From assembly GCF_000282895.1 (NCBI RefSeq), contig NZ_ALBQ01000005.1, forward strand, positions 107,836 to 171,835: a stretch of 64,000 nt of DNA. Direction: 5' to 3'. Numbering within the stretch: the stretch's first letter is position 1; each line of letters starts with the position of its first letter. Source of the DNA: Sphingomonas sp. ATCC 31555 (GTDB lineage Bacteria; Pseudomonadota; Alphaproteobacteria; Sphingomonadales; Sphingomonadaceae). Shown one piece after another: positions 53,393 to 61,898 of the stretch. The notes beneath the pieces were generated by a model, which was not told where the DNA came from, did not search any database, and saw only the letters and a list, made by a program, of their open reading frames with translations. A program made the position numbers and the translations under genes.

Positions 53393-55378
53393 ATGGAAGA
53401 AGGCTTCACGATCGTCCAGACCCCCGCCGCTGCGGCTGAAACCCCGGTGTTCGTTCTTTCCTTCCGCCAGCGGGACGAGGTGGCGGCGGCTGCCGCCGGC
53501 GGTGGCTGGCGGGTGGTGGCGGCGCGGCGCAGCGAAGGACTGGAGACGCGCTTCCTCGCCAGCGGCGCTTCCGTGGTGGTGATCGACGCCCGCGGCGCGA
53601 TGAGCGAGGGCTTGGAGGCTGCGCGCCTGCTCGGCGCCACCGTCAAAGCCTATGGCGCGGCCATGCTGATCTTGGTCTCGCAAAGCGACACGGTGCACAT
53701 GGGTCGCTTCTTCGAGGCGGGCGCCACGCATTTCCTGGGCAGCCCGATGTCTTCCGCGGCGATCGCGCACGCCATTCGCTTTGCCGAACGCTATGTCGAG
53801 CGTCTGTCCGGATGGGCGGGCCAGGGCGGCAGCGTAGCCGATCCGCTCGGCTGGCATTTCGATCGCGAGCTGGGATCGGTGGAGCTGACGCCGGCGCTGG
53901 CGCAGTTGCTCGATCTGCCCGAGGCGCCCGGCATGCGCGCGCTGCTGCGGCGGCTGGACGTGTCCGATCGCCGTCTTGCGCGAGCGGCGCTGCGCCGGCT
54001 GCGCGATTCGGGCTCTACGGCCTTCGCGCATGATCTGCCCGGCAAGGGCCGCGTGGTGCAGCATCTGCAATATGATGCGGAAACGGGGCGGGTCGATGCG
54101 CTGGTCGAGCCGCTGGGCATGGCGCCGGACGCTGGCGCGGTGGTGCGCGACGTGCTGACCGGCGCCCGCGACGCGCCCAGCGCGCGGCGGTGGATCGATC
54201 GTACGCTGGGCAAGGGCGAACGCGTCGGCCTCGTGCTGGTGGGCCTCGCCCGGTTCGATACGATCAACACGGCCTATGGGCGCGGCGCCGGCGACGAATT
54301 GCTGCGTGGCGTGTCCCGCCGCGTGGCGGAGGCTGCGCGCGAGACGCTGGGCGCCGATGCGGTGGTTTCGCGGATCGGGGGATCGGACTTCCTCGCCGCT
54401 GCCGTCGATCCCGGCACAGCGGCGTTGCGCACCGCCGCGCGGCGCATCGAAGAGGCGCTCGCCCGGCCGTTCGTTGCGGCGGGGGAACTGGTCCATCTCG
54501 GCGCGCGAGTGGTGTTGACCGAGAGCGTGGCAGGCGACGGCGCCGCCGCGCTGCTCCGGCGCGCGAGCGAAACGCTGTTGGGCGAGGGCGTCGCGCGCAC
54601 GGGCAGCGGCCCTTCGATCGAATCGCTGATCGGCGATCTGCGCCGCGCGATGGAGCGCGGCGAGATCGGGGTGCTGTTCCAGCCGCAGCTCGAAGTGGCG
54701 ACGGGGCAGATCGTCGGGGTGGAGGCGCTGGCGCGCTGGCAGCACCCGCAGCATGGCGAAATCGGCGCGGAAACGCTGTTTGCCGCCGCTGAACGCGCCG
54801 GGCTTTCCGGCGTGCTGAGCGAGCATGTGCAGCGTCGCGCGCTCAGCATCGCCGCCAAATGGCCGCGTTCGCTGGAGCATATCCGTCTTTCGATCAACGT
54901 CACGGCGGGAGATGTCGGGCGGGTCGGCTTTGGCGAAAGCCTGCTCGGCTGGATCGATTCGGCGGGGTTCCCCCGCGGGCGGCTGACGATCGAGATCACC
55001 GAAAGCGGGATCATGGCCGATCTTAGCGACGCCGCGCGTCTGCTATCCAACCTGCGTACGGCGGGATGCCGCGTGGCGATCGACGATTTCGGCACCGGCT
55101 ATTCCAGCCTGGCCTATCTGAAGGCGCTGCCGCTCGACTATCTGAAGATCGACAAGAAGCTGTCGAGCGAGATTACCGGTTCGGCGCGCGACCGGATCGT
55201 GGTGCGCGGGGTGATCGACATGGCGCGATCGCTGGGTCTTTCCGTTGTCGCCGAAGGCGTGGAGACGGAGGCGCAGCTCGACATGCTGGCGAAGGAAGGC
55301 TGCCAGTATTTCCAGGGGTTCCTGTGCTCGGGTCCGATCGACGTACCAGCGCTCGCGGCGCTGGTACGCGATTGGTAG
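53393..55378 (+). CDS. REC-like/GGDEF/EAL cyclic-di-GMP protein
   Basis: A 661-residue cytoplasmic protein. Residues about 15-135 resemble a receiver domain without the usual phosphorylation Asp pattern (ETPVFVLSFRQRDEVAAAAA, MLILVSQSDTVHMGRFFEAG). A GGDEF-like domain (about 245-400) has IGGSDF in place of GGDEF, so it is probably not a cyclase. The EAL domain (about 410-655) keeps VGVEALARWQHP, SINVTAGDV, TIEITESGIM, IDDFGTGYSSLAYLKALP, LKIDKKLS, VVAEGVETEAQ and CQYFQGFLCSGP, and should be an active c-di-GMP phosphodiesterase. It diverges from moaA. No transmembrane segment is seen. Confidence 0.87.
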   Translation: MEEGFTIVQTPAAAAETPVFVLSFRQRDEVAAAAAGGGWRVVAARRSEGLETRFLASGASVVVIDARGAMSEGLEAARLLGATVKAYGAAMLILVSQSDTVHMGRFFEAGATHFLGSPMSSAAIAHAIRFAERYVERLSGWAGQGGSVADPLGWHFDRELGSVELTPALAQLLDLPEAPGMRALLRRLDVSDRRLARAALRRLRDSGSTAFAHDLPGKGRVVQHLQYDAETGRVDALVEPLGMAPDAGAVVRDVLTGARDAPSARRWIDRTLGKGERVGLVLVGLARFDTINTAYGRGAGDELLRGVSRRVAEAARETLGADAVVSRIGGSDFLAAAVDPGTAALRTAARRIEEALARPFVAAGELVHLGARVVLTESVAGDGAAALLRRASETLLGEGVARTGSGPSIESLIGDLRRAMERGEIGVLFQPQLEVATGQIVGVEALARWQHPQHGEIGAETLFAAAERAGLSGVLSEHVQRRALSIAAKWPRSLEHIRLSINVTAGDVGRVGFGESLLGWIDSAGFPRGRLTIEITESGIMADLSDAARLLSNLRTAGCRVAIDDFGTGYSSLAYLKALPLDYLKIDKKLSSEITGSARDRIVVRGVIDMARSLGLSVVAEGVETEAQLDMLAKEGCQYFQGFLCSGPIDVPALAALVRDW

Positions 55379-55387
55379 GGCGATGGA

Positions 55388-56863
55388 TTACAAGTCCGGC
55401 CGGGTCAGCGCGGCGACCGCGGCCGCCGGAAGCTGACGGAAGTCGCCGCCGCGGGCGCCGACATTGGTGCGGAACTGTGCGGCGAGCGTCGCCAGTTCGC
55501 CGACTTCGCTGCTCAGATTTTGGGCGGCGGCGGACGTTTCCTCCACCATCGCGGCGTTCTGCTGGGTGGCGCGATCCATGGCGCCGACGGCGTTGGAGAT
55601 TTCGCTGATCGCGGTGGACTGGGCGGCATTGTCGGTGGCCATGCTGCCCAACAGATCATGGACCTGGCTGACATCGCCCGAAATGTTGGCGAGCGCACCG
55701 TCCACCTTCTGCACCGCGTCCACGGCCGTCACGATTTCCGCCTGGGTCATCGTCAGCTGTTCGCGGGCGCGCCCGGCCTCTTCCTCGGCGCGCATCGCCA
55801 GGGCCGAGACGAGGTCGGCGACGACGGCGAAGCCACGACCGGCTTCCCCGGCGCGGCCCGCTTCCACTGCGGCGTTCATGGCCAGAACCCGCGTCTGGAA
55901 CGCGATCTTGTCGAGGCCCTCGATCACGCTGTCCGTGCCCTTGGCTGCTTCCGAAACGCGCCCCATCGCCTGCACGGCCTCGTCGACGATCCCGCGCCCT
56001 TCCTTGACGGTGGAGATCGCCTGATCGGCGCGGCCCACCGTGTGCTTCGCCGCTTCGGCGGTGGAGCGGAAGCGCGTTTCCATCTGTGTCACCGCAGCCG
56101 TGGTTTCCTCCAGCGAGGCGGCATTGCCCTGGGTGCGGCGGGACAGGTCCTCCGACGCCTGCGAGATTTCGCTGATGCCGGAGCGGATGCGTTGGGTGCC
56201 CTCGCTGACCGAGCCGATGATGTCGCGGATGCGCGTCAGCGTGCGATTATAGCTGCTCTCGAGCGCGGCGAAGCTCTTGGGAAGTCCGCTCAACTCGTTG
56301 GTCAGATCGCCTTCTGCAAGCGCGTTGAGCGCGTTCTCGAACGAGGCGATCGCCGCATCGCGCTCCGCCTGGGCTTCCTCGAAATAGATCGACAGCGACA
56401 CTTCCATGTCGAGCAGCGCGGCCTTCACCAGCGCGATCGTCGCCTGTTCGGAGCTGGGGCCGCGGAACAGTCGCATCAGGCGCTTGAGCGGGCTGTTGAG
56501 CCGGTGAACGCCGGTGATGAGGTGGTGGAGAACGATGGCATAGCTGCCGACATACCAGCGCGGCTCCAGGCCGATTTGCGCATGGGTAGAGCCGATACGG
56601 CGGGCACTGGCATAATATTCGTGGTTGAATTCGGCGGCGGCGATGCGGGCCCAGTGCTTCTGCTGGGCGCTCTTCGCCTTGTCCATATGGGCGCGATCGC
56701 GGAAGAACTTCGCGGTTTCCGGTGTGCGGCCGGCGCGCGCATAGAAGTGGTCGAGCGCGCTGCCCAAGGTGGCTTCCACCCAGGGCTGCGTCGCGCGAAG
56801 CGTTTCGCACTGCTTCTCGTCCAGTTCCATGAAGCTGAGCCGCGACATCATCTGTTCAGCCAC
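55388..56863 (-). CDS. Globin-coupled chemoreceptor (HemAT-like)
   Basis: A 491-residue soluble receptor. The N-terminal 170 residues are a globin-coupled sensor domain: FYARAGRTPETAKFFRD, then ARRIGSTHAQIGLEPRWYVG with the likely haem-proximal His94, then AIVLHHLITGVHRL. Such proteins (HemAT) sense oxygen. The C-terminal half is a chemoreceptor signalling bundle with the tip IAFQTRVLAMNAAVEAGRAG, nearly identical to the two other receptors here. It has no membrane segment and no WxxF tail (ends LTRPDL). ATG 56863 is used. It is convergent with the EAL gene, 9 bases apart. Confidence 0.92.
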   Translation of the reverse strand: MAEQMMSRLSFMELDEKQCETLRATQPWVEATLGSALDHFYARAGRTPETAKFFRDRAHMDKAKSAQQKHWARIAAAEFNHEYYASARRIGSTHAQIGLEPRWYVGSYAIVLHHLITGVHRLNSPLKRLMRLFRGPSSEQATIALVKAALLDMEVSLSIYFEEAQAERDAAIASFENALNALAEGDLTNELSGLPKSFAALESSYNRTLTRIRDIIGSVSEGTQRIRSGISEISQASEDLSRRTQGNAASLEETTAAVTQMETRFRSTAEAAKHTVGRADQAISTVKEGRGIVDEAVQAMGRVSEAAKGTDSVIEGLDKIAFQTRVLAMNAAVEAGRAGEAGRGFAVVADLVSALAMRAEEEAGRAREQLTMTQAEIVTAVDAVQKVDGALANISGDVSQVHDLLGSMATDNAAQSTAISEISNAVGAMDRATQQNAAMVEETSAAAQNLSSEVGELATLAAQFRTNVGARGGDFRQLPAAAVAALTRPDL

Positions 56864-57132
56864 TGGTCTAATCCCCTTAGTACGACTGCTGCGCCCCCGG
56901 TTGCCGAGGCTCGGCTGACCGGTTTTCTACATCATAGTATGTCCGGAGGGACACGTGAGGGGCTTAAGTATAATTCCGGTGTTTCGCGTATGTGAGTCAG
57001 ATACATCTTCGCATATATGAATATTATCCGATGAGGCTGCTATCATCGAAAGTATGGAGCCCGCTGCGCGATCAGGAAGTTGTTTTTAGTCGTTGGTATT
57101 GTCTGTCTCAGACGTACAGGGAATTAAGAAAT

Positions 57133-57543
57133 ATGTTGGTTTTAATCGCTCTCTTGAAGATCTTGTCAGCAGCGGATCTGCCTGCGATCGATGCGGCGAT
57201 GGCCGAGAGCGTGGCGGGCTGGAATGCCGGCGATGTCCAGCGTTTCATGCAGATCTATTCCGACGATGCCGACACCAGCTTCGTCCAGGGCGAAGGGCTG
57301 GTCCGCGGCAAGGCGGCGATGACCGCCCGCTATCGCGCCAAATACGACTTTGCCGATCCCGCCAAGCGCGGCTCGCTGACGATCGAGCGGCTGGACTATC
57401 GTCCGCTCGGGCCCGGCTATGCCCTTTATATCGGGCGCTACACGCTGCGCTACCCGGACGGGCACAGCGCTTCCGGACCCACCAGCCTGGTGCTGCACCA
57501 GGAGGCCGGCGGGTGGAAAATCATCGCCGATCACAGCAGCTGA
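57133..57543 (+). CDS. SnoaL-like/DUF4440-type small exported protein
   Basis: A 136-residue protein with a short hydrophobic start (MLVLIALLKILSA) that may be a signal peptide. The rest fits the NTF2-like SnoaL/DUF4440 cone: IDAAMAESVAGWNAGDVQRF, MQIYSDDADTSFVQGEGLVR, GKAAMTARYRAKY and TSLVLHQEAGGWKIIADHSS. Such folds serve as small enzymes or binding domains; no catalytic set is clear. ATG at 57133 lies in an AT-rich upstream region with AGGGAA. It is convergent with mfd, 6 bases apart. Confidence 0.78.
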   Translation: MLVLIALLKILSAADLPAIDAAMAESVAGWNAGDVQRFMQIYSDDADTSFVQGEGLVRGKAAMTARYRAKYDFADPAKRGSLTIERLDYRPLGPGYALYIGRYTLRYPDGHSASGPTSLVLHQEAGGWKIIADHSS

Positions 57544-57549
57544 GGCGGG

Positions 57550-60500
57550 TCAGCCGGCCGCCCTCGCCAGCCCGCGCGAAAGCTGCAGCGCACCGTGCAG
57601 CCGCGCGGCCGGATTGGCCCAGGCGCGGTTGATCACCAGCTTCATGTCCGGCCGCAGCCGCGCCGTCTCGCCCAGCTTTTCGACATAGGCGATCAGCCCC
57701 GCCGGATTGGGGAAGCGGTCATTGTGGAAGGTGACCAGCGCGCCCTTCGGCCCCAGGTCCAGCTTGGCGATGCACGCCTGTTTGGCGTTGAGCTTGGTCT
57801 CGATCAGGCGCAGCAGGTTTTCGGTCGGCTCGGGCAGCTTGCCGAAACGGTCGATCAGCTCGGCGGCGAAGCTTTCGATGCCGTTGCTGTCCTCCACGTC
57901 GTTCAGGCGGCGATACAGCCCCATGCGCAGGTCGAGATCGGGGACATAGTCCTCCGGGATGAGGATCGGCGCGTCGACGGTGATCTGCGGCGAGAGATCC
58001 TTGGGCCGGCTCTCGTCGCGCAGGCCCCCGGCCTTGGCGTCGAGGATCGCCTCTTCCAGCATCGACTGATAGAGTTCGTAGCCCACTTCCTTGATGTGGC
58101 CCGACTGCTCGTCGCCGAGCAGGTTGCCGGCGCCGCGAATGTCGAGGTCGTGGCTGGCGAGCTGGAAGCCCGCGCCCAGGCTTTCCAGGTCGGAAAGCAC
58201 CTTCAGCCGCTTCTCCGCCGCTTCGGTCATCTGCCGTTCCGGCGGGGTGGTCATATAGGCATAGGCGCGGGTCTTGGCGCGCCCGACGCGGCCGCGCAGC
58301 TGGTAGAGCTGCGCCAGGCCGAATTTGTCCGCGCGATTGATGATCAGCGTGTTCGCGCTCGGAATATCCAGCCCGCTTTCGACGATCGTGGTCGAGACCA
58401 GCACTTCGAACTTCTTGTCGTAGAAGGCGGACATCCGCTCCTCGACTTCGGTGGGCGACATCTGGCCGTGAGCCACGACATAGCGGACCTCGGGCACGTC
58501 GTTGCGCAGGAACTCCTCGATCTCCGGCAGGTCGGCGATGCGGGGGGTAACGAAATAGCTCTGGCCGCCGCGATAATGTTCGCGGAGCAGCGCCTCGCGC
58601 AGCACCACCGGATCCCAGGGCATCACATAGGTGCGCACCGCCAGGCGATCGACCGGCGGCGTCTGGATCACCGACAGTTCGCGCAGTCCGCTCATCGCCA
58701 TCTGCAGCGTGCGCGGGATCGGCGTGGCCGTGAGGGTGAGGACGTGGACGTCGGTCTTCAGCGCCTTCAGCCGTTCCTTGTGGGTGACGCCGAAGCGCTG
58801 TTCCTCGTCGACGATGACGAGGCCGAGACGCTTGAAGTCGATGGTCTTGGCCAGCACGGCATGGGTACCGACCACCACGTCGATCGTGCCGGCCGCAAGG
58901 CCTTCCTTCACCTTCTTCGTCTCGGCGGCGGTGACAAGGCGGGAAAGGCGGCCGATCTCGATCGGGAATCCTTCGAATCGCGCCTTGAAATTGTTGTAAT
59001 GCTGCCGGGCAAGCAGCGTCGTCGGGCACACCACCGCCACCTGCATGCCCGCCATCGCCGCGACGAAGGCGGCGCGCAGCGCGACCTCGGTCTTGCCGAA
59101 GCCGACATCGCCGACGACGAGCCGGTCCATCGGCCGTCCGGCGGCGAGGTCCGCCAGCACGTCGCCGATCGCGCGATCCTGGTCGTCGGTTTCCTCATAG
59201 GGGAAGCGATCGACGAACGCCGGATAGCCGCCATGATCGGGCTCGGCGACATCGGCGCCGCGGGTGGCGCGCAGCGCGGCGGTGGCGATCAGCTCGCCCG
59301 CTATCTCGCGAATCCGCTCCTTCATCCGCGCCTTGCGGCGCTGCCAGGCTTCGCCGCCCAGCTTGTCGAGGCTCGCACCTTCCTCGCCCGAGCCGTAGCG
59401 GCTCAGCACTTCGAGATTCTCGACCGGAACGTACAGCTTGTCGCCGCCGGCATATTCCAGCGCGACGCAGTCGTGCGGTGCCTTTTGCACCGGGATCTGG
59501 GTCAGCCCCTCGTAGCGGCCGATCCCGTGATCGAGGTGAACGACCAGGTCTCCGGGCGAGAGCGTCGCCAGTTCCTGCAGGAAGGCGTCGGTGTTTTTGC
59601 GCCGCTTCGATCGGCGGACCAGCCGGTCGCCGAGCATGTCCTGTTCGGTAAGTACCGCGACGTCGGGCGCGGTGAAGCCGTGGTCGAGCGGCAGGACGAT
59701 CAGCGCCACCTGCAGCCCGCTGCCGTTCGGGTTGGCGACGCCAAGCGCCGGTTGCCAGCCATCCACCGGCACGGCGCCGGTAAGGCCGTGATCCTCCAGC
59801 AGCCCCTTCAGGCGCTCGCGCGCGCCGTTCGAATAGCTGGCGAGCACCGGCTTGCGGCCCTGCTTGCGCAGCCCCTTGAGGTGCGCGACCACCGCTTCAT
59901 ACACGTTGCTTCCAGCGGCGCGTTCCGGCGCGAAATCGCGGGGGCCGTCGACGCCGAATTCCACGACCCGGTCGGATTCGGGTTCGTGGAAGGGCGTCGC
60001 GAGGTGGATCGGGCACGCGTCGACCTGGGCCTGCCACTCCTTTGCAAGCAGATACAGATCGCCGGCCTTCAGCGGGCGATAGCTGCCCGGGTCGGCAGAC
60101 TGCGCCCGGATGCGGTTTTCCTGGTAATCCTTGATGGCTTCGAAACGCTGCTCGGCGGCGGCCGGCGCTCCGCTGTCGCGGACGATAACGGCATTGTCGG
60201 GCAGGTGATCGAACAGCGTTTCCAGCCGTTCCTCGAACAGCGGCAGCCAATGCTCCATCCCTGCCAGCCGCCGGCCCTCGCTGATCGCCTGGTACAGCGG
60301 ATCGCCGGTGGCGGTGGCTCCGAAGCGATCGCGATATCCGGAACGGAAGCGCTTCACGCTTTCTTCGTCCAGCAACGCTTCGCTGGCGGGAAGCAGGGTG
60401 AACCCTTCGACACGTCCGGTGGTGCGCTGGTCCTGCGAATCGAAGGTGCGAACGCTTTCGATCTCGTCGCCGAAGAAATCGAGTCGCAGCGCTTGCTCGG

Positions 60501-61023
60501 CGCCGCTGGGGAACAGATCGACCAGGCCGCCGCGCACCGCGAACTCGCCATGATCGTTGACCGTCTCCACCCGGACATAGCCGTTCGCCTGCAGCAGCGC
60601 GGTAAGGCGGTCGAGTCCGATCCGCTCACCCGGCGCCAGCCGCGCGACCAGCTGGCGGATCCGGAACGGCGTCAGCGTCCGCTGGGTGGCGGCGTTGACC
60701 GTGGTGACGAGCAGGCGAGGGGCCTCGCTCTTGCCCTGCAGCGCGTAGAGCGTCGCCAGCCGCTCCGCCATCACCCGCAGGGTGGGGCTGGCGCGATCAT
60801 AGGGCAAACAATCCCATGCCGGGTAGGTCAGCACCTCCAGCTCCGGCGCGAAATACCCCGCCGTGCCGGCCACCGCCCGCATCGCCGCTTCGTCGGCGGC
60901 AATGAACACGGCGATCCGGCCGGCGCGGGCAAGATCGGCCAGCATCCAGGGCAGGAACCCGCCCGGCACGCCGGCGAGCGTGAGCGGATGCTTGGCGGAA
61001 AGGATCGTCTTCAGATCAGGCAT
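57550..61023 (-). CDS. mfd: Transcription-repair coupling factor Mfd
   Basis: An ATP-dependent translocase that removes RNA polymerase stalled at DNA lesions and recruits UvrA. In the 1157-residue protein, the UvrB-homology module is at the N-terminus (LTYPAWDCLPYDRASPT, NDHGEFAVRGGLVDLFPSG). The RNA-polymerase-interacting CarD-like domain is marked by GDLVVHLDHGIGRYEGL. The RecG-type motor has GDVGFGKTEVALRAAFVA, VDEEQRFGVTHKERLK and TATPIPRTLQMAMSG. The TRCF domain ends with FHNDRFPNPAGL. ATG 61023 opens it. sdhE lies upstream on the same strand. Confidence 0.97.
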   Translation of the reverse strand: MPDLKTILSAKHPLTLAGVPGGFLPWMLADLARAGRIAVFIAADEAAMRAVAGTAGYFAPELEVLTYPAWDCLPYDRASPTLRVMAERLATLYALQGKSEAPRLLVTTVNAATQRTLTPFRIRQLVARLAPGERIGLDRLTALLQANGYVRVETVNDHGEFAVRGGLVDLFPSGAEQALRLDFFGDEIESVRTFDSQDQRTTGRVEGFTLLPASEALLDEESVKRFRSGYRDRFGATATGDPLYQAISEGRRLAGMEHWLPLFEERLETLFDHLPDNAVIVRDSGAPAAAEQRFEAIKDYQENRIRAQSADPGSYRPLKAGDLYLLAKEWQAQVDACPIHLATPFHEPESDRVVEFGVDGPRDFAPERAAGSNVYEAVVAHLKGLRKQGRKPVLASYSNGARERLKGLLEDHGLTGAVPVDGWQPALGVANPNGSGLQVALIVLPLDHGFTAPDVAVLTEQDMLGDRLVRRSKRRKNTDAFLQELATLSPGDLVVHLDHGIGRYEGLTQIPVQKAPHDCVALEYAGGDKLYVPVENLEVLSRYGSGEEGASLDKLGGEAWQRRKARMKERIREIAGELIATAALRATRGADVAEPDHGGYPAFVDRFPYEETDDQDRAIGDVLADLAAGRPMDRLVVGDVGFGKTEVALRAAFVAAMAGMQVAVVCPTTLLARQHYNNFKARFEGFPIEIGRLSRLVTAAETKKVKEGLAAGTIDVVVGTHAVLAKTIDFKRLGLVIVDEEQRFGVTHKERLKALKTDVHVLTLTATPIPRTLQMAMSGLRELSVIQTPPVDRLAVRTYVMPWDPVVLREALLREHYRGGQSYFVTPRIADLPEIEEFLRNDVPEVRYVVAHGQMSPTEVEERMSAFYDKKFEVLVSTTIVESGLDIPSANTLIINRADKFGLAQLYQLRGRVGRAKTRAYAYMTTPPERQMTEAAEKRLKVLSDLESLGAGFQLASHDLDIRGAGNLLGDEQSGHIKEVGYELYQSMLEEAILDAKAGGLRDESRPKDLSPQITVDAPILIPEDYVPDLDLRMGLYRRLNDVEDSNGIESFAAELIDRFGKLPEPTENLLRLIETKLNAKQACIAKLDLGPKGALVTFHNDRFPNPAGLIAYVEKLGETARLRPDMKLVINRAWANPAARLHGALQLSRGLARAAG

Positions 61024-61165
61024 GGGGTCTCGTGTCGGTGTGCGGTGCGGCCATCCTCACCCTTTCCACCGCCTTAGGAGCGGGCCCTATACTCCCTCTC
61101 TCCTTGGCAGCGGGGAGGGAGGCGCGCAGCGCCGGAAGGGCGAGGGTGAATGGCCAGATCAGTGC

Positions 61166-61432
61166 TTACTCGGAAATAGGCACGTAGTTCAGCGTCTTGA
61201 GTGCGCTCAGGATCGTGCCGCGGTAGCGCTCGGGTGCCTCGGCGGTTCCCATCGCCCACGCCATGATGTCGACATCCTGTTCCTCGAGCAGCGTTTCGAA
61301 CAGGGCGATCTCATCGTCGTTCCAGCGCTCGCCGTGCTGGTCGAAAAAACCGCCGATCAGCAGATCGGCTTCCTTCGTGCCGCGATGCCAGCTGCGAAAG
61401 CGCAGGCGCTTGAGGCGGGTCTCTCGGTCCAT
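61166..61432 (-). CDS. sdhE: Succinate dehydrogenase assembly factor 2 (SdhE)
   Basis: An 88-residue helical factor that promotes covalent FAD attachment to SdhA (Sdh5 in mitochondria). The conserved RGxxE motif is WHRGTKEADLL (about 15-25). LLEEQDVDIMAWAMGT follows near 48-63. Length and charge are typical. ATG at 61432 (MDRETRLKRLRFRSWHRG). It precedes mfd on the same strand after a 142-base gap containing a C/G-rich imperfect hairpin, so operon linkage is uncertain. recG is divergent. Confidence 0.92.
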   Translation of the reverse strand: MDRETRLKRLRFRSWHRGTKEADLLIGGFFDQHGERWNDDEIALFETLLEEQDVDIMAWAMGTAEAPERYRGTILSALKTLNYVPISE

Positions 61433-61614
61433 GGGCGCTCCAACGGCAAGGGGCCGACATCGCCGGGAGAGCGGTCGGCCAGGGGTTCCGTCGCATCAGA
61501 TAGGTGCGGCGGTGGCGATTGGCCAGCGCGGATATGGCCGTCCCATTGGGCAGGTTGTTAACGTTGATGTGGTCTAACCCCCAACATCACGCCTGTATGG
61601 GGACGAGTCGAATC

Positions 61615-61857
61615 ATGAGTGAATTTCTGAACAACCGCCCGCGTTTCGTGATGCTGAAGTCGATTAACGGCGAGCCCATGCTAGTCAACGTTTCCTCCGT
61701 CCGCACCGTCTCCACGATCAACATGGCGGGTGCTGATTTCGGTGTCATTTCGTTCGGCAAGGAACATGAAGTCGTCATCGGCTCGTCTGTGCCGGAAGTG
61801 GTGCAGGCGATCGAAGCGGCGCTTGCGAACAATAGCTCCATCTTCACCGCCGCCTGA
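61615..61857 (+). CDS. Small protein with FlbD/SwrD-like pattern
   Basis: An 80-residue soluble protein. FVMLKSINGEPMLVNVSSVR, then ADFGVISFGKEHEVVIGSSV and EVVQAIEAALA, follow the spacing of short proteins of the FlbD/SwrD type (LxxLNGxxxxVNxxxI, then a GK-V strand and a C-terminal helix). This is a pattern judgement only, since no flagellar gene is near. ATG 61615 is preferred over upstream alternatives. It lies between sdhE (divergent) and recG, 41 bases ahead of the latter. Confidence 0.6.
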   Translation: MSEFLNNRPRFVMLKSINGEPMLVNVSSVRTVSTINMAGADFGVISFGKEHEVVIGSSVPEVVQAIEAALANNSSIFTAA

Positions 61858-61898
61858 GCGGGTTTGTCAGTCGCATCGCCCCGCGATAGGGCGGGGGG

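Noticed and set aside
52314..54880. Long minus-strand frames extending upstream of moaA into the EAL gene
   Set aside because: MoaA begins at 53313 by its N-terminal radical-SAM motif; the upstream parts are antisense to the EAL gene.
57595..61077. Open frame of about 1160 codons antisense to mfd
   Set aside because: Its product is His/Arg/Gln-rich with no recognisable domain and mirrors the mfd codons; long antisense frames are expected in high-GC genes.
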